Source of the DNA: Thalassospira sp. UBA1131
Lineage (GTDB): Bacteria; Pseudomonadota; Alphaproteobacteria; Rhodospirillales; Thalassospiraceae
Assembly (NCBI RefSeq): GCF_002311515.1
Contig: NZ_DCAO01000090.1
Location: forward strand, 6,165-14,478
Direction: 5' to 3'
Length of the DNA: 8,314 nt
The position numbers and the translations under genes are program-made. This document shows, piece after piece, positions 1 through 5,314 of the stretch; the stretch's first letter is position 1; every line of letters starts with the position of its first letter. The notes beneath the pieces are model-generated. The model saw only the letters and a program-made list of their open reading frames with translations. It did no database searches and was not told where the DNA came from.

Positions 1-825
1 GCCGACAGTGTCGAGTTTGCATCTGCACCGACCCAGTGGATGACCCTGATCCCGACCATTTATAACGCAGATACCCTTGGTATTCGCCCTGACCTGATTG
101 ATCGCGAAATCACCAGCTGGGCCGATCTGCTTGATCCGGCATTCAAGGGCAAGGCATCGATCCTGAACATTCCGTCGATTGGTATCATGGATGCGGCGAT
201 GGTGTGCGAAGCCATGGGCGAAGTCACCTATGGCGATAAGGGCAACATGACCCAGGAAGAAATCGACAAGACCATCGCGGTCATGATCGATGCCAAGAAA
301 GCTGGTCAGTTCCGCGCCTTCTGGAAGAGCTTCGATGAGTCGGTCAACCTGATGGCATCTGGCGAAGTTGTCATTCAGTCCATGTGGTCGCCGGCGGTTG
401 CGGCCGTGCGTTCCAAGGGCATCGCCTGCAAATACCAGCCGCTTAAGGAAGGTTATCGTGCATGGGGTGGTGGCATCGGTCTTGCCAAGCACCTTTCGGG
501 TCTCGAGCTTGAAGCAGCCTACGAATATATCGACTGGTACCTGTCGGGCTGGGTTGGTGCGTATCTTAACCGTCAGGGTTACTACAGCGCAGCACCAGAA
601 ACCGCGAAGAAGTTCATGTCCGAAGACGAGTGGGGCTTCTGGATGGAAGGCAAAGCCGCCGAGGGCGACATCCTTTCCCCGGATGGTAAGGTCATGGAAA
701 AAGCAGGTGCGGTTCGCGATGGCGGTTCCTACGAAGAGCGTATGGGCTCGGTCGCGTGCTGGAACTCCGTCATGGACGAGAACAAGCACATGGTCCGCAA
801 GTGGAACGAATTCATCGCAGCATAA
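1..825 (+). CDS. ABC transporter periplasmic substrate-binding protein, PotD-like (5' truncated)
   Basis: The reading frame is open from base 1 to the TAA at 823-825, giving 274 visible codons. The first ATG, at 40, is internal: in-frame codons upstream of it (ADSVEFASAPTQW) continue the protein, so the true start and signal peptide lie left of the window, probably about 80-120 residues away by comparison with the family. Visible features are typical of spermidine/putrescine-type binding proteins (extracellular solute-binding family 1): a YNADTLG segment, then ITSWADLLDPAFKGKA, a stretch ending in ASGEVVIQSMWSP, and a C-terminal lobe with EYIDWYLS and a Trp-rich end. It should capture an organic solute in the periplasm and deliver it to the two permeases encoded downstream. 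The ligand cannot be read from the sequence. A 147-base gap with stem-loops separates it from the permease genes, which fits higher expression of the binding protein. Confidence 0.93.
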   Translation, partial: ADSVEFASAPTQWMTLIPTIYNADTLGIRPDLIDREITSWADLLDPAFKGKASILNIPSIGIMDAAMVCEAMGEVTYGDKGNMTQEEIDKTIAVMIDAKKAGQFRAFWKSFDESVNLMASGEVVIQSMWSPAVAAVRSKGIACKYQPLKEGYRAWGGGIGLAKHLSGLELEAAYEYIDWYLSGWVGAYLNRQGYYSAAPETAKKFMSEDEWGFWMEGKAAEGDILSPDGKVMEKAGAVRDGGSYEERMGSVACWNSVMDENKHMVRKWNEFIAA

Positions 826-840
826 TCTGCGACAGATATC

Positions 841-870
841 TGGTGGGCGCGACTTTGGTCGCGCCCGTCA
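841..870 (+). terminator. Stem-loop after the ABC binding-protein gene, possible partial terminator or mRNA stabiliser
   Basis: The arms GGGCGCGAC (845-853) and GTCGCGCCC (858-866) pair perfectly around the loop TTTG. Four more pairs (841-844 with 867-870, two of them G-U) extend the stem to 13. It begins 15 bases after the stop codon. The following bases (CCCCGACTTT) are not a clean T-tract, so complete intrinsic termination is unlikely. A 3' stabiliser or leaky terminator that keeps binding-protein mRNA in excess over permease mRNA is the best reading. Confidence 0.6.
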
Positions 871-902
871 CCCCGACTTTCTGATTTTACGTTTTCAATT
901 TT

Positions 903-956
903 CCGACAGCATGTCGGGCCCATTTATTCGTTTTTACTTTTTGGTTTTCTGGCAGG
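903..956 (+). terminator. Second weaker hairpin followed by a T-rich stretch
   Basis: CCGACA (903-908) and TGTCGG (912-917) form a 6-bp stem with a 3-base loop. The region after it, 922-956, is strongly T-rich (TTTATTCG, TTTTTACTTTTTGG, TTTTC). The T-run starts about five bases beyond the stem, so this is an imperfect intrinsic terminator at best. It could act as an attenuator together with the larger hairpin just upstream. It ends shortly before the ribosome-binding site of the first permease gene. Confidence 0.35.
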
Positions 957-972
957 GTTTCAAGGACAGAGC

Positions 973-1830
973 ATGGCTTCTGATACGTCAAAAAGATCGT
1001 CCTATTTCCTGATCTCGCCAATGGCGCTGATCTTTGCGGTGTTTCTTGTCATTCCGCTTCTGACCATTGTTGTGGTCAGTTTCTGGGACTATGACGAATA
1101 TCGTATCCTGCCCGACTTCATTTTAGAGAACTACAAGTACCTGCTGGGCTCCTCGGTCACCTGGAGCATCTATCTCAATACCCTGAAATATGCCGTTCTG
1201 ACCTGGGTCTTTACCCTCCTGATCGGGTTTACGGTGGCCTATTTCCTGGCGTTTCATGTGCGCAGTCTGACCTGGCAGATCGTTTTGTTCATGCTGTGCA
1301 CCATTCCGTTCTGGACGTCGAATATCATTCGCATGATTTCGTGGATCCCGTTCCTTGGGCGTAACGGGCTTTTGAACTCTGCCCTGATCAATCTCGGGAT
1401 TGTCGATCAGCCGCTTGAATTCCTTCTGTTTTCCGATTTCGCAGTCGTGTTGGCAGATGTCCACCTTTACACCCTGTTCATGGTGGTGCCGATCTTCAAT
1501 TCCATGATGCGCATTGACCGGTCCTTGATCGAGGCGGCGCGCGATGCCGGTGCCAGCGGGTTCGAAACCTTGAAATCCGTAATCGTCCCGCTGTCCAAGC
1601 CCGGCATTGCCATCGGGTCGATCTTTGTCATCACGGTGGTGATGGGCGATTTCATCACGGTCCGTCTGATGAGTGGCGGGCAGAGTGCGTCGGTCGGTTT
1701 GCAGATTTCCAATGAAATCGGACTTCTGCAATATCCGGCCGCAGCCGCCAGTGCGGTGGTTCTGCTGATCACGGTTTTGCTGATCGTGACCGCATTGTTG
1801 CGTCTTGTTGATATCCGCAAGGAGCTGTGA
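973..1830 (+). CDS. ABC transporter permease, PotB-like
   Basis: This 285-residue integral membrane protein is one half of the translocation pore of the importer served by the binding protein upstream. Hydrophobic segments start at about residues 14-36, 72-94, 101-112, 154-175, 213-228 and 260-276, consistent with six membrane helices. The cytoplasmic EAA loop, which docks onto the ATPase, is at residues 187-211: it starts EAARDAGAS and ends PLSKPGI, the classic EAA-x3-G-x9-I/V-x-LP arrangement. Length and motif fit the PotB/CysTW permease family. The ATG at 973 is preceded by AAGGA at 962-966 with a 6-base spacer. The gene ends four bases into a GTGA overlap, or two bases before the ATG, of the second permease, so the two are co-translated. 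Specificity for a polyamine is not established; relatives carry many small organic solutes. Confidence 0.95.
   Translation: MASDTSKRSSYFLISPMALIFAVFLVIPLLTIVVVSFWDYDEYRILPDFILENYKYLLGSSVTWSIYLNTLKYAVLTWVFTLLIGFTVAYFLAFHVRSLTWQIVLFMLCTIPFWTSNIIRMISWIPFLGRNGLLNSALINLGIVDQPLEFLLFSDFAVVLADVHLYTLFMVVPIFNSMMRIDRSLIEAARDAGASGFETLKSVIVPLSKPGIAIGSIFVITVVMGDFITVRLMSGGQSASVGLQISNEIGLLQYPAAAASAVVLLITVLLIVTALLRLVDIRKEL
1819..1824 (+). promoter_or_regulatory. Ribosome-binding site that decides the start of the second permease
   Basis: AAGGAG lies within the last codons of the first permease gene. It is 8 bases from the ATG at 1833 but only 2 bases from the GTG at 1827. This favours the ATG as the real start, even though the GTG overlaps the previous stop in an attractive GTGA junction. 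Confidence 0.7.
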
Positions 1831-1832
1831 TC

Positions 1833-2669
1833 ATGGCATTGTTAACCAAAACCCGTGAACGCCGTCCGACCAGCTTCTATTTCCTTGCAGCATTTTTTGC
1901 GCTGTTCGTGCTGTTTCTTTATGGTCCGATGCTGACGATCTTCATTCTGTCTTTCCAGGGGGAGAATGGCGGTCTGACCTTCCCGATGAACGGGTTCTCG
2001 TTCCATTGGTTTGGCAATCTGTTTGAACAGCAGGCCGTGGGTGATTTTGGTGGATCGTTCAGCAGATCGCTAAAGCTTGGCCTGATTGTCATGGTGGTGA
2101 CAGTTGTCGTGTCCTTCATGGCTGGTCTTGCCTTCCGCAAGCGGTTCCGGGGCGACAGCGTGATTTTCTATCTGGCGATTGCCAGCCTGATTGTACCGTC
2201 GATCCTGATTTCGCTGGGCATTGGGTTGCTGTTCAATATCGTTGAATGGCAGCCGCAATGGTTTACCTCGGCCCTTGGTGCGCATCTGACATGGACGTTC
2301 CCGTTCGGTCTTCTGATCATGTTTGCGGTGTTTAACCGGTTTGATCCGTCTTATGAGGAAGCGGCGCGCGATTTGGGCGCAAGCAACTGGCAAACCATTC
2401 AATATGTTGTTTTGCCGATGGTGGGGCCAAGCCTGATCGGGGTTGCGATGTTCTCGTTCACCCTGTCCTACGATGAATTTGCCCGCACCCTGATGACGGC
2501 TGGCGCGCTCAATACCCTGCCGCTTGAGATTTATGGCATGACAACCAATGTCACCACGCCGGTACTTTATGCACTGGGCACGGTGACCACCGGGTTCTCG
2601 TTCCTGGTAATTGCACTGGCATTGGGCACGGTTGCGATCATGCGCCGCCGCAAAGGACAAAAAGCATGA
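1833..2669 (+). CDS. ABC transporter permease, PotC-like
   Basis: Counted from the ATG at 1833 this is a 278-residue inner-membrane permease, the partner of the preceding one. The first hydrophobic segment is at about residues 15-40. Others follow at about 83-101, 110-134, 155-168, 198-212 and 245-268. The EAA loop for ATPase contact lies at residues 175-200, starting YEEAARDLGAS and ending VLPMVGPS. The C-terminus is short, basic and cytoplasmic (RRRKGQKA). Shine-Dalgarno spacing supports the ATG over the GTG six bases earlier, which would add only two residues. The stop overlaps the racemase start as ATGA at 2666-2669. No ABC ATPase follows, so the ATP-binding subunit must come from upstream of the window or from elsewhere in the genome. 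Confidence 0.94.
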   Translation: MALLTKTRERRPTSFYFLAAFFALFVLFLYGPMLTIFILSFQGENGGLTFPMNGFSFHWFGNLFEQQAVGDFGGSFSRSLKLGLIVMVVTVVVSFMAGLAFRKRFRGDSVIFYLAIASLIVPSILISLGIGLLFNIVEWQPQWFTSALGAHLTWTFPFGLLIMFAVFNRFDPSYEEAARDLGASNWQTIQYVVLPMVGPSLIGVAMFSFTLSYDEFARTLMTAGALNTLPLEIYGMTTNVTTPVLYALGTVTTGFSFLVIALALGTVAIMRRRKGQKA

Positions 2670-3424
2670 GCCGCATCGCCGTCATTAACCCCAACCTTTC
2701 GGCCGGCTTTACCAAAAAGGTCGGCGAACAGGCGCAAAGGATTGTTGGGCCGACAACACAGGTTTTGGCACTCAATCCGACTTTCGGGCCGGATAGTATC
2801 GAGGGTTATTACGACGAGGCCTTTGCCAGTGTGGGGTTGCTTTCGGTTATTCGCGAACTCGAAGCTGCGCCCGAACAGGAATCTGATCCAATTGGCGGCT
2901 ATGTGGTGGCGTGCTTTGATGATACCGGGGTCGATGCTGCGCGATGTCTGACCGGTGCGCCGGTGCTGGGGCTGTGCGAGGCGGCCCTGCGTATGGCGGC
3001 GGCCGTTTCGTCGCGCTTTGCGATTGTCACCCCGATGCCGGTCTCTGTCCGGCCGCTTGAACATCTGGTGTCCAAATACGGGGCGTCATCGCAATGTGTC
3101 GTCCGGGCCGCTGGTGTGCGGACGCTGGATTTCGAAGGTGCCAACGCCAAGGCGGCATATACTGCGCTTAAAAAGCAGGCGGAGATTTGCCTTGCTGATG
3201 ATTATGCCGAGGCGATTGTTCTGGGCTGTGCGGGAATGACCGATATTGCGGATCGCCTGACCGAGGAGCTTGGCGTGCCGGTGATTGACGGGGTCAGTGC
3301 CGCGGTCAAGATGATCGAGGCCATGGCGTTTCTGGGGCTTCGCACCAGCAAGGCAGGTGCCTATGCCAAGCCGCCGCTTAAGGCGTACCACGGCATGTTT
3401 GCGGACTTTGCGCCGCAGGGCTGA
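2666..3424 (+). CDS. Asp/Glu/hydantoin racemase family protein, probably hydantoin- or allantoin-type racemase
   Basis: This 252-residue soluble, cofactor-independent racemase begins with the family signature INPN at residues 7-10. The two catalytic cysteines are visible: Cys83 in VVACFDDTG and Cys188 in IVLGCAGMTD. One is expected to remove and the other to replace the alpha proton of the substrate. Their spacing of 105 residues equals that of the characterised hydantoin racemases (Cys76/Cys181 in the Sinorhizobium meliloti enzyme, from memory). AAAGGA at 2652-2657 sits 8 bases before the ATG, which overlaps the permease stop (ATGA), so it is the last gene of the ABC operon. The placement suggests it acts on the imported solute or an early product, for example a 5-substituted hydantoin or allantoin. 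No hydantoinase, carbamoylase or allantoinase is visible here, and a true aspartate/glutamate racemase or a maleate isomerase-like activity is not excluded. Confidence 0.85.
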   Translation: MSRIAVINPNLSAGFTKKVGEQAQRIVGPTTQVLALNPTFGPDSIEGYYDEAFASVGLLSVIRELEAAPEQESDPIGGYVVACFDDTGVDAARCLTGAPVLGLCEAALRMAAAVSSRFAIVTPMPVSVRPLEHLVSKYGASSQCVVRAAGVRTLDFEGANAKAAYTALKKQAEICLADDYAEAIVLGCAGMTDIADRLTEELGVPVIDGVSAAVKMIEAMAFLGLRTSKAGAYAKPPLKAYHGMFADFAPQG

Positions 3425-3446
3425 CCGCCAGAAGATCGTTATCAGA

Positions 3447-4118
3447 TCAGGTTTGTTTGAGTGCGTGCTCCACCTCGGACAGGTGGCGGCGCATGGCGTC
3501 TTCGGCGCGCTTGGGATCGCGTTGCTCAATCGCGTTGATGATGTCGCGATGCTGGGCGCTGAGTTCTTCGATCAATGTGTCTGAATGGCTGCTTTCGCGC
3601 AGGCGAGCCCATGCCGCTTCGCGGCGGACTGCATTGACCGCCTCAAACACCGCCAGAAACAGGGTGTTCTTGACCGATTCGGCCAGACGTTGATGAAAGG
3701 CGGCATCCCATTTTTCGTATTCGGCCTGTGTGGTTGCGCGGGCGGCCTTTTCGACCATGCTGCGCATGGCGTCGATATCGCCTTGTGATGCGCGAAGGGC
3801 AGCGAACCGGGCCATCGATGGTTCGATTTCCTGACGGACTTCCATGATTTCAAACGGGCTGGTTTTGGTGGCCAGTCCTTCAAGCTTGCGCAGGCGCGGG
3901 GTTGGCGGGGTGCCAACAAAGGTGCCCTGACCCTGACGGCGCCAGATCAGGCCTTCTGATTCAAGCTGATCAAGCGCCTTGCGAAGCGCCCGGCGACCGA
4001 CATCAAGCTGTTCGGCAAGGGTGCGTTCGGCGATCACGCGCCCGTCCTTGACAAAGTCCCCCTGTGCAAAGCCGGTCTTGAGCTTTTCTGCCAGCGTCTG
4101 GGTCGCGAATTCAGTCAT
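3447..4118 (-). CDS. GntR family transcriptional regulator, FCD domain
   Basis: This 223-residue protein has two parts. Residues about 8-70 form a winged helix-turn-helix (recognition region around 34-50, wing RRQGQGTFVG at 60-69). Residues about 88-215 form an all-helical FCD effector domain. The likely metal/ligand-binding residues of FCD domains are present: Asp138 and His142 in WDAAFHQRLAES, His190 in SAQHRDI and His212 in RRHLSEVE. Such proteins usually repress transport and catabolic genes and release DNA on binding a carboxylic acid or sugar acid. The start ATG is fixed because an in-frame TGA occurs three codons upstream. No good Shine-Dalgarno sequence precedes it (ACCAAAAACC). The gene converges on the racemase gene with 22 bases between their stops. 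The HTH differs from the common SR..VREAL form, reading GRRALRKAL, so operator preference may be unusual. Targets are inferred, not shown. Confidence 0.93.
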   Translation of the reverse strand: MTEFATQTLAEKLKTGFAQGDFVKDGRVIAERTLAEQLDVGRRALRKALDQLESEGLIWRRQGQGTFVGTPPTPRLRKLEGLATKTSPFEIMEVRQEIEPSMARFAALRASQGDIDAMRSMVEKAARATTQAEYEKWDAAFHQRLAESVKNTLFLAVFEAVNAVRREAAWARLRESSHSDTLIEELSAQHRDIINAIEQRDPKRAEDAMRRHLSEVEHALKQT

Positions 4119-4139
4119 GGTTTTTGGTCATTTTTTATG

Positions 4140-4175
4140 GCGTTTCTATCGACGTTTCCAAATGCGTTTCTATTG
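4140..4175 (+). repeat. Three tandem 12-bp imperfect repeats in the regulator leader
   Basis: GCGTTTCTATCG (4140-4151), ACGTTTCCAAAT (4152-4163) and GCGTTTCTATTG (4164-4175) follow each other with a 12-base period. The core CGTTTC is identical in all three. Units 1 and 3 are the same over their first ten bases. The array lies just upstream of the regulator start codon, in its predicted untranslated leader. A protein-binding array on one face of the helix is possible. Confidence 0.6.
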
Positions 4176-4185
4176 GCGAACCAAT
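4172..4185. promoter_or_regulatory. Perfect palindrome, candidate GntR operator
   Basis: ATTGGCGAACCAAT has perfect 5-base arms around CGAA. It lies about 54 bases upstream of the regulator start codon and just downstream of the best promoter candidate. The TGG/CCA arms resemble the TGGT...ACCA half-sites bound by FadR-like FCD regulators, so autoregulation is plausible. This is inference from position and symmetry only. Confidence 0.4.
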
Positions 4186-4196
4186 GCGCACCTATC

Positions 4197-4226
4197 ATTG
4201 TAAGCCATTGGTTTATCTAAGAACAA
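4197..4226 (-). promoter_or_regulatory. Candidate promoter for the GntR regulator
   Basis: Read on the minus strand, TTGTTC (4226-4221) is followed after 18 bases by TACAAT (4202-4197), a five-of-six match to the -10 consensus. The -35 match is weak. Transcription would start near 4190 and leave a leader of roughly 70 bases that contains the palindrome and the 12-bp repeats. Confidence 0.3.
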
Positions 4227-4249
4227 GCATATACAATTCCTGTTTGTTC
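4221..4249. promoter_or_regulatory. Imperfect inverted repeat between the TSUP gene and the regulator gene
   Basis: GAACAAGCA (4221-4229) and TGTTTGTTC (4241-4249) are inverted copies matching at eight of nine positions, with centres 20 bases apart. The arms are AT-rich and there is no T-run after them on the minus strand, so this is a poor terminator for the TSUP gene. A two-turn-spaced protein-binding site overlapping the candidate -35 of the regulator is more likely. Confidence 0.3.
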
Positions 4250-4269
4250 CCAGATGTTTGCAAGGATGC

Positions 4270-5103
4270 CTAGCTCAGAAGGTCATAGAACATCCGCGCA
4301 GACGTGATCGCCAGAAACAGGCCAAAGCACATGCGCAATGCCCGGCGCGGAATGGTATGGGCTATGCGTGCCCCGATTGGTGCACACAGTACCGTCATCG
4401 GTATAAGCAGTGCCGCCGCCAGAACATTGACATAGCCGATTGAAAATGGCGGGCGACCATCGACACCAATGCCCGACATCGCATAGCCGATGGTACCGGG
4501 AAGGGCGATGATGAGACCAATCGCGGCCGAGGTGCCAACCGCGCGGCGGATGTCGTAACCCAGGAAATTCAGGACCGGCACGCAGATGGTGCCGCCGCCA
4601 ATCCCCATCATGGCCGAAAGGCTGCCGGCAATCACCCCAAGTGCCGCCCAGACGGATTTTGGCGGGTTTCTGGTCTCGTTGGTTTCGCGGTCTTTCACAA
4701 GGATCATGTTGCCAGCCACGATCAGGGCAACAACGGCAAACACGATGGTCAGAACACGGCCATCGGCCAGTCCGCCAATTGCGGTGCCAAGGATCACGCC
4801 GACGATGATCGCCGGGCCCCAATGTTTGAGAAGCGCCGTATCGACCGAGCCCTTTTTATAGTGGCTGCGCGTTGATGAGATTGCCGTGGCAATGATTGTG
4901 GTCAGCGATGTGGCAACTGCGACCTGCATGCGAAGGCTTTCATCGACACCCATGGTGGTCAGAAAATGATAAAGCACCGGGACAATCACAATCCCGCCAC
5001 CAACACCGAGAAGCCCGGCCATGATCCCGCCAAGGACGCCAGCAAACAGCATGGCTGCGCCCCAGACGAGATAGAGGCTCATGGCGCCATCCATTTCAAA
5101 CAT
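4270..5103 (-). CDS. TSUP (TauE/SafE) family membrane transporter
   Basis: This polytopic membrane protein of 277 residues has about eight hydrophobic segments, and its halves are internal repeats. GGIMAGLLGVGGG (25-37) with VPVL at 41-44 is echoed by GSLSAMMGIGGG (160-171) with VPVL at 175-178. Each is followed by a Ser/Thr helix (VATSL at 63-67, GTSAAIG at 190-196). This duplicated GxGGG motif is diagnostic of TSUP proteins, several of which export sulfite, sulfoacetate or other organosulfur anions. The start is uncertain: ATG 5103 is preferred, with ATG 5094, ATG 5082 and TTG 5112 possible, and none has a strong Shine-Dalgarno sequence. It lies divergent to tctC, so the shared intergenic region may control both, and the regulator gene is 151 bases downstream on the same strand. 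The exported substrate is unknown. Confidence 0.9.
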   Translation of the reverse strand: MFEMDGAMSLYLVWGAAMLFAGVLGGIMAGLLGVGGGIVIVPVLYHFLTTMGVDESLRMQVAVATSLTTIIATAISSTRSHYKKGSVDTALLKHWGPAIIVGVILGTAIGGLADGRVLTIVFAVVALIVAGNMILVKDRETNETRNPPKSVWAALGVIAGSLSAMMGIGGGTICVPVLNFLGYDIRRAVGTSAAIGLIIALPGTIGYAMSGIGVDGRPPFSIGYVNVLAAALLIPMTVLCAPIGARIAHTIPRRALRMCFGLFLAITSARMFYDLLS

Positions 5104-5115
5104 TCGAACCAATCC

Positions 5116-5148
5116 GTACCAATTATGATATCAATTAATAAGTGGTAC
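5116..5148. promoter_or_regulatory. Inverted repeats upstream of the TSUP gene
   Basis: GTACCA (5116-5121) and TGGTAC (5143-5148) are perfect inverted arms. They flank an AT-rich centre that contains the perfect 8-base palindrome TGATATCA (5126-5133). The block begins 13 bases upstream of the preferred TSUP start, where a promoter or operator for the minus strand would be expected. I could not pick a convincing -35/-10 pair. Confidence 0.35.
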
Positions 5149-5224
5149 TATCCATCTTTGGTAAAAATCTGCAACATAATCCTTGTTTAAAGCCAAATAT
5201 TATTTTTGCGCTTGCGAAATTGGT

Positions 5225-5240
5225 TTGTTGCTGCCAACAA
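5225..5240. promoter_or_regulatory. Short palindrome in the divergent TSUP/tctC control region
   Basis: TTGTTG and CAACAA form perfect 6-base arms around CTGC. ATTGGTTT, a half-site-like octamer also found at 4207-4214 near the regulator gene, overlaps the left arm at 5219-5226. A weak plus-strand promoter (TTGCGA at 5212-5217, AACAAT at 5236-5241, spacing 18) would be blocked by a protein bound here. The promoter assignment is weak. Confidence 0.3.
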
Positions 5241-5257
5241 TGTCCCGACAAAGAGAT

Positions 5258-5280
5258 TGAACCAAAGTAGTAATGGTTCA
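5258..5280. promoter_or_regulatory. Perfect 7-bp inverted repeat upstream of tctC, candidate operator
   Basis: TGAACCA (5258-5264) and TGGTTCA (5274-5280) are perfect inverted arms separated by nine bases. They lie 21 bases before the tctC Shine-Dalgarno sequence, so this is either an operator or a small hairpin in the mRNA leader. The arms contain GAACCA, the same core found in the palindrome upstream of the GntR regulator and in the TSUP leader. Confidence 0.45.
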
Positions 5281-5300
5281 CGCATTTCAGGCGAGATATC

Positions 5301-5306
5301 AGGAGG
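5301..5306 (+). promoter_or_regulatory. Strong ribosome-binding site that fixes the tctC start
   Basis: AGGAGG is a full-strength Shine-Dalgarno sequence 8 bases before the ATG at 5315. The frame is open further upstream to an alternative GTG near 5273, but that start would disrupt the signal peptide and has no such site. The strength fits the abundant synthesis expected of a periplasmic receptor. Confidence 0.85.
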
Positions 5307-5314
5307 CAAGATAC

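Noticed and set aside
368..1012. A 214-codon plus-strand frame overlapping the end of the binding-protein gene and the gap to the first permease
   Set aside because: It is out of frame with the recognised binding protein, is Arg/Ser-rich, has no ribosome-binding site, and runs into the permease gene in the wrong frame.
1827..1832. GTG start for the second permease in a GTGA overlap
   Set aside because: The Shine-Dalgarno AAGGAG would be only 2 bases away. The ATG at 1833 has an 8-base spacer and is preferred.
2070..2660. Minus-strand open frames opposite the two ABC permeases (also at 1123-1731)
   Set aside because: They are antisense shadows of membrane-protein genes, with low-complexity basic translations and no start signals.
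3425..3446. Bidirectional terminator between the convergent racemase and regulator genes
   Set aside because: Only 22 bases separate the stops and I see no stable stem with a T-run on either strand.
4119..4269. A small gene or RNA gene between the regulator and TSUP genes
   Set aside because: The frames are short and lack ribosome-binding sites. The region is AT-rich and dominated by repeats and inverted repeats, so it reads as regulatory DNA.
5273..5314. An upstream start for tctC adding 14 residues
   Set aside because: It would place charged and aromatic residues before the signal peptide. The AGGAGG at 5301-5306 points to the ATG at 5315.
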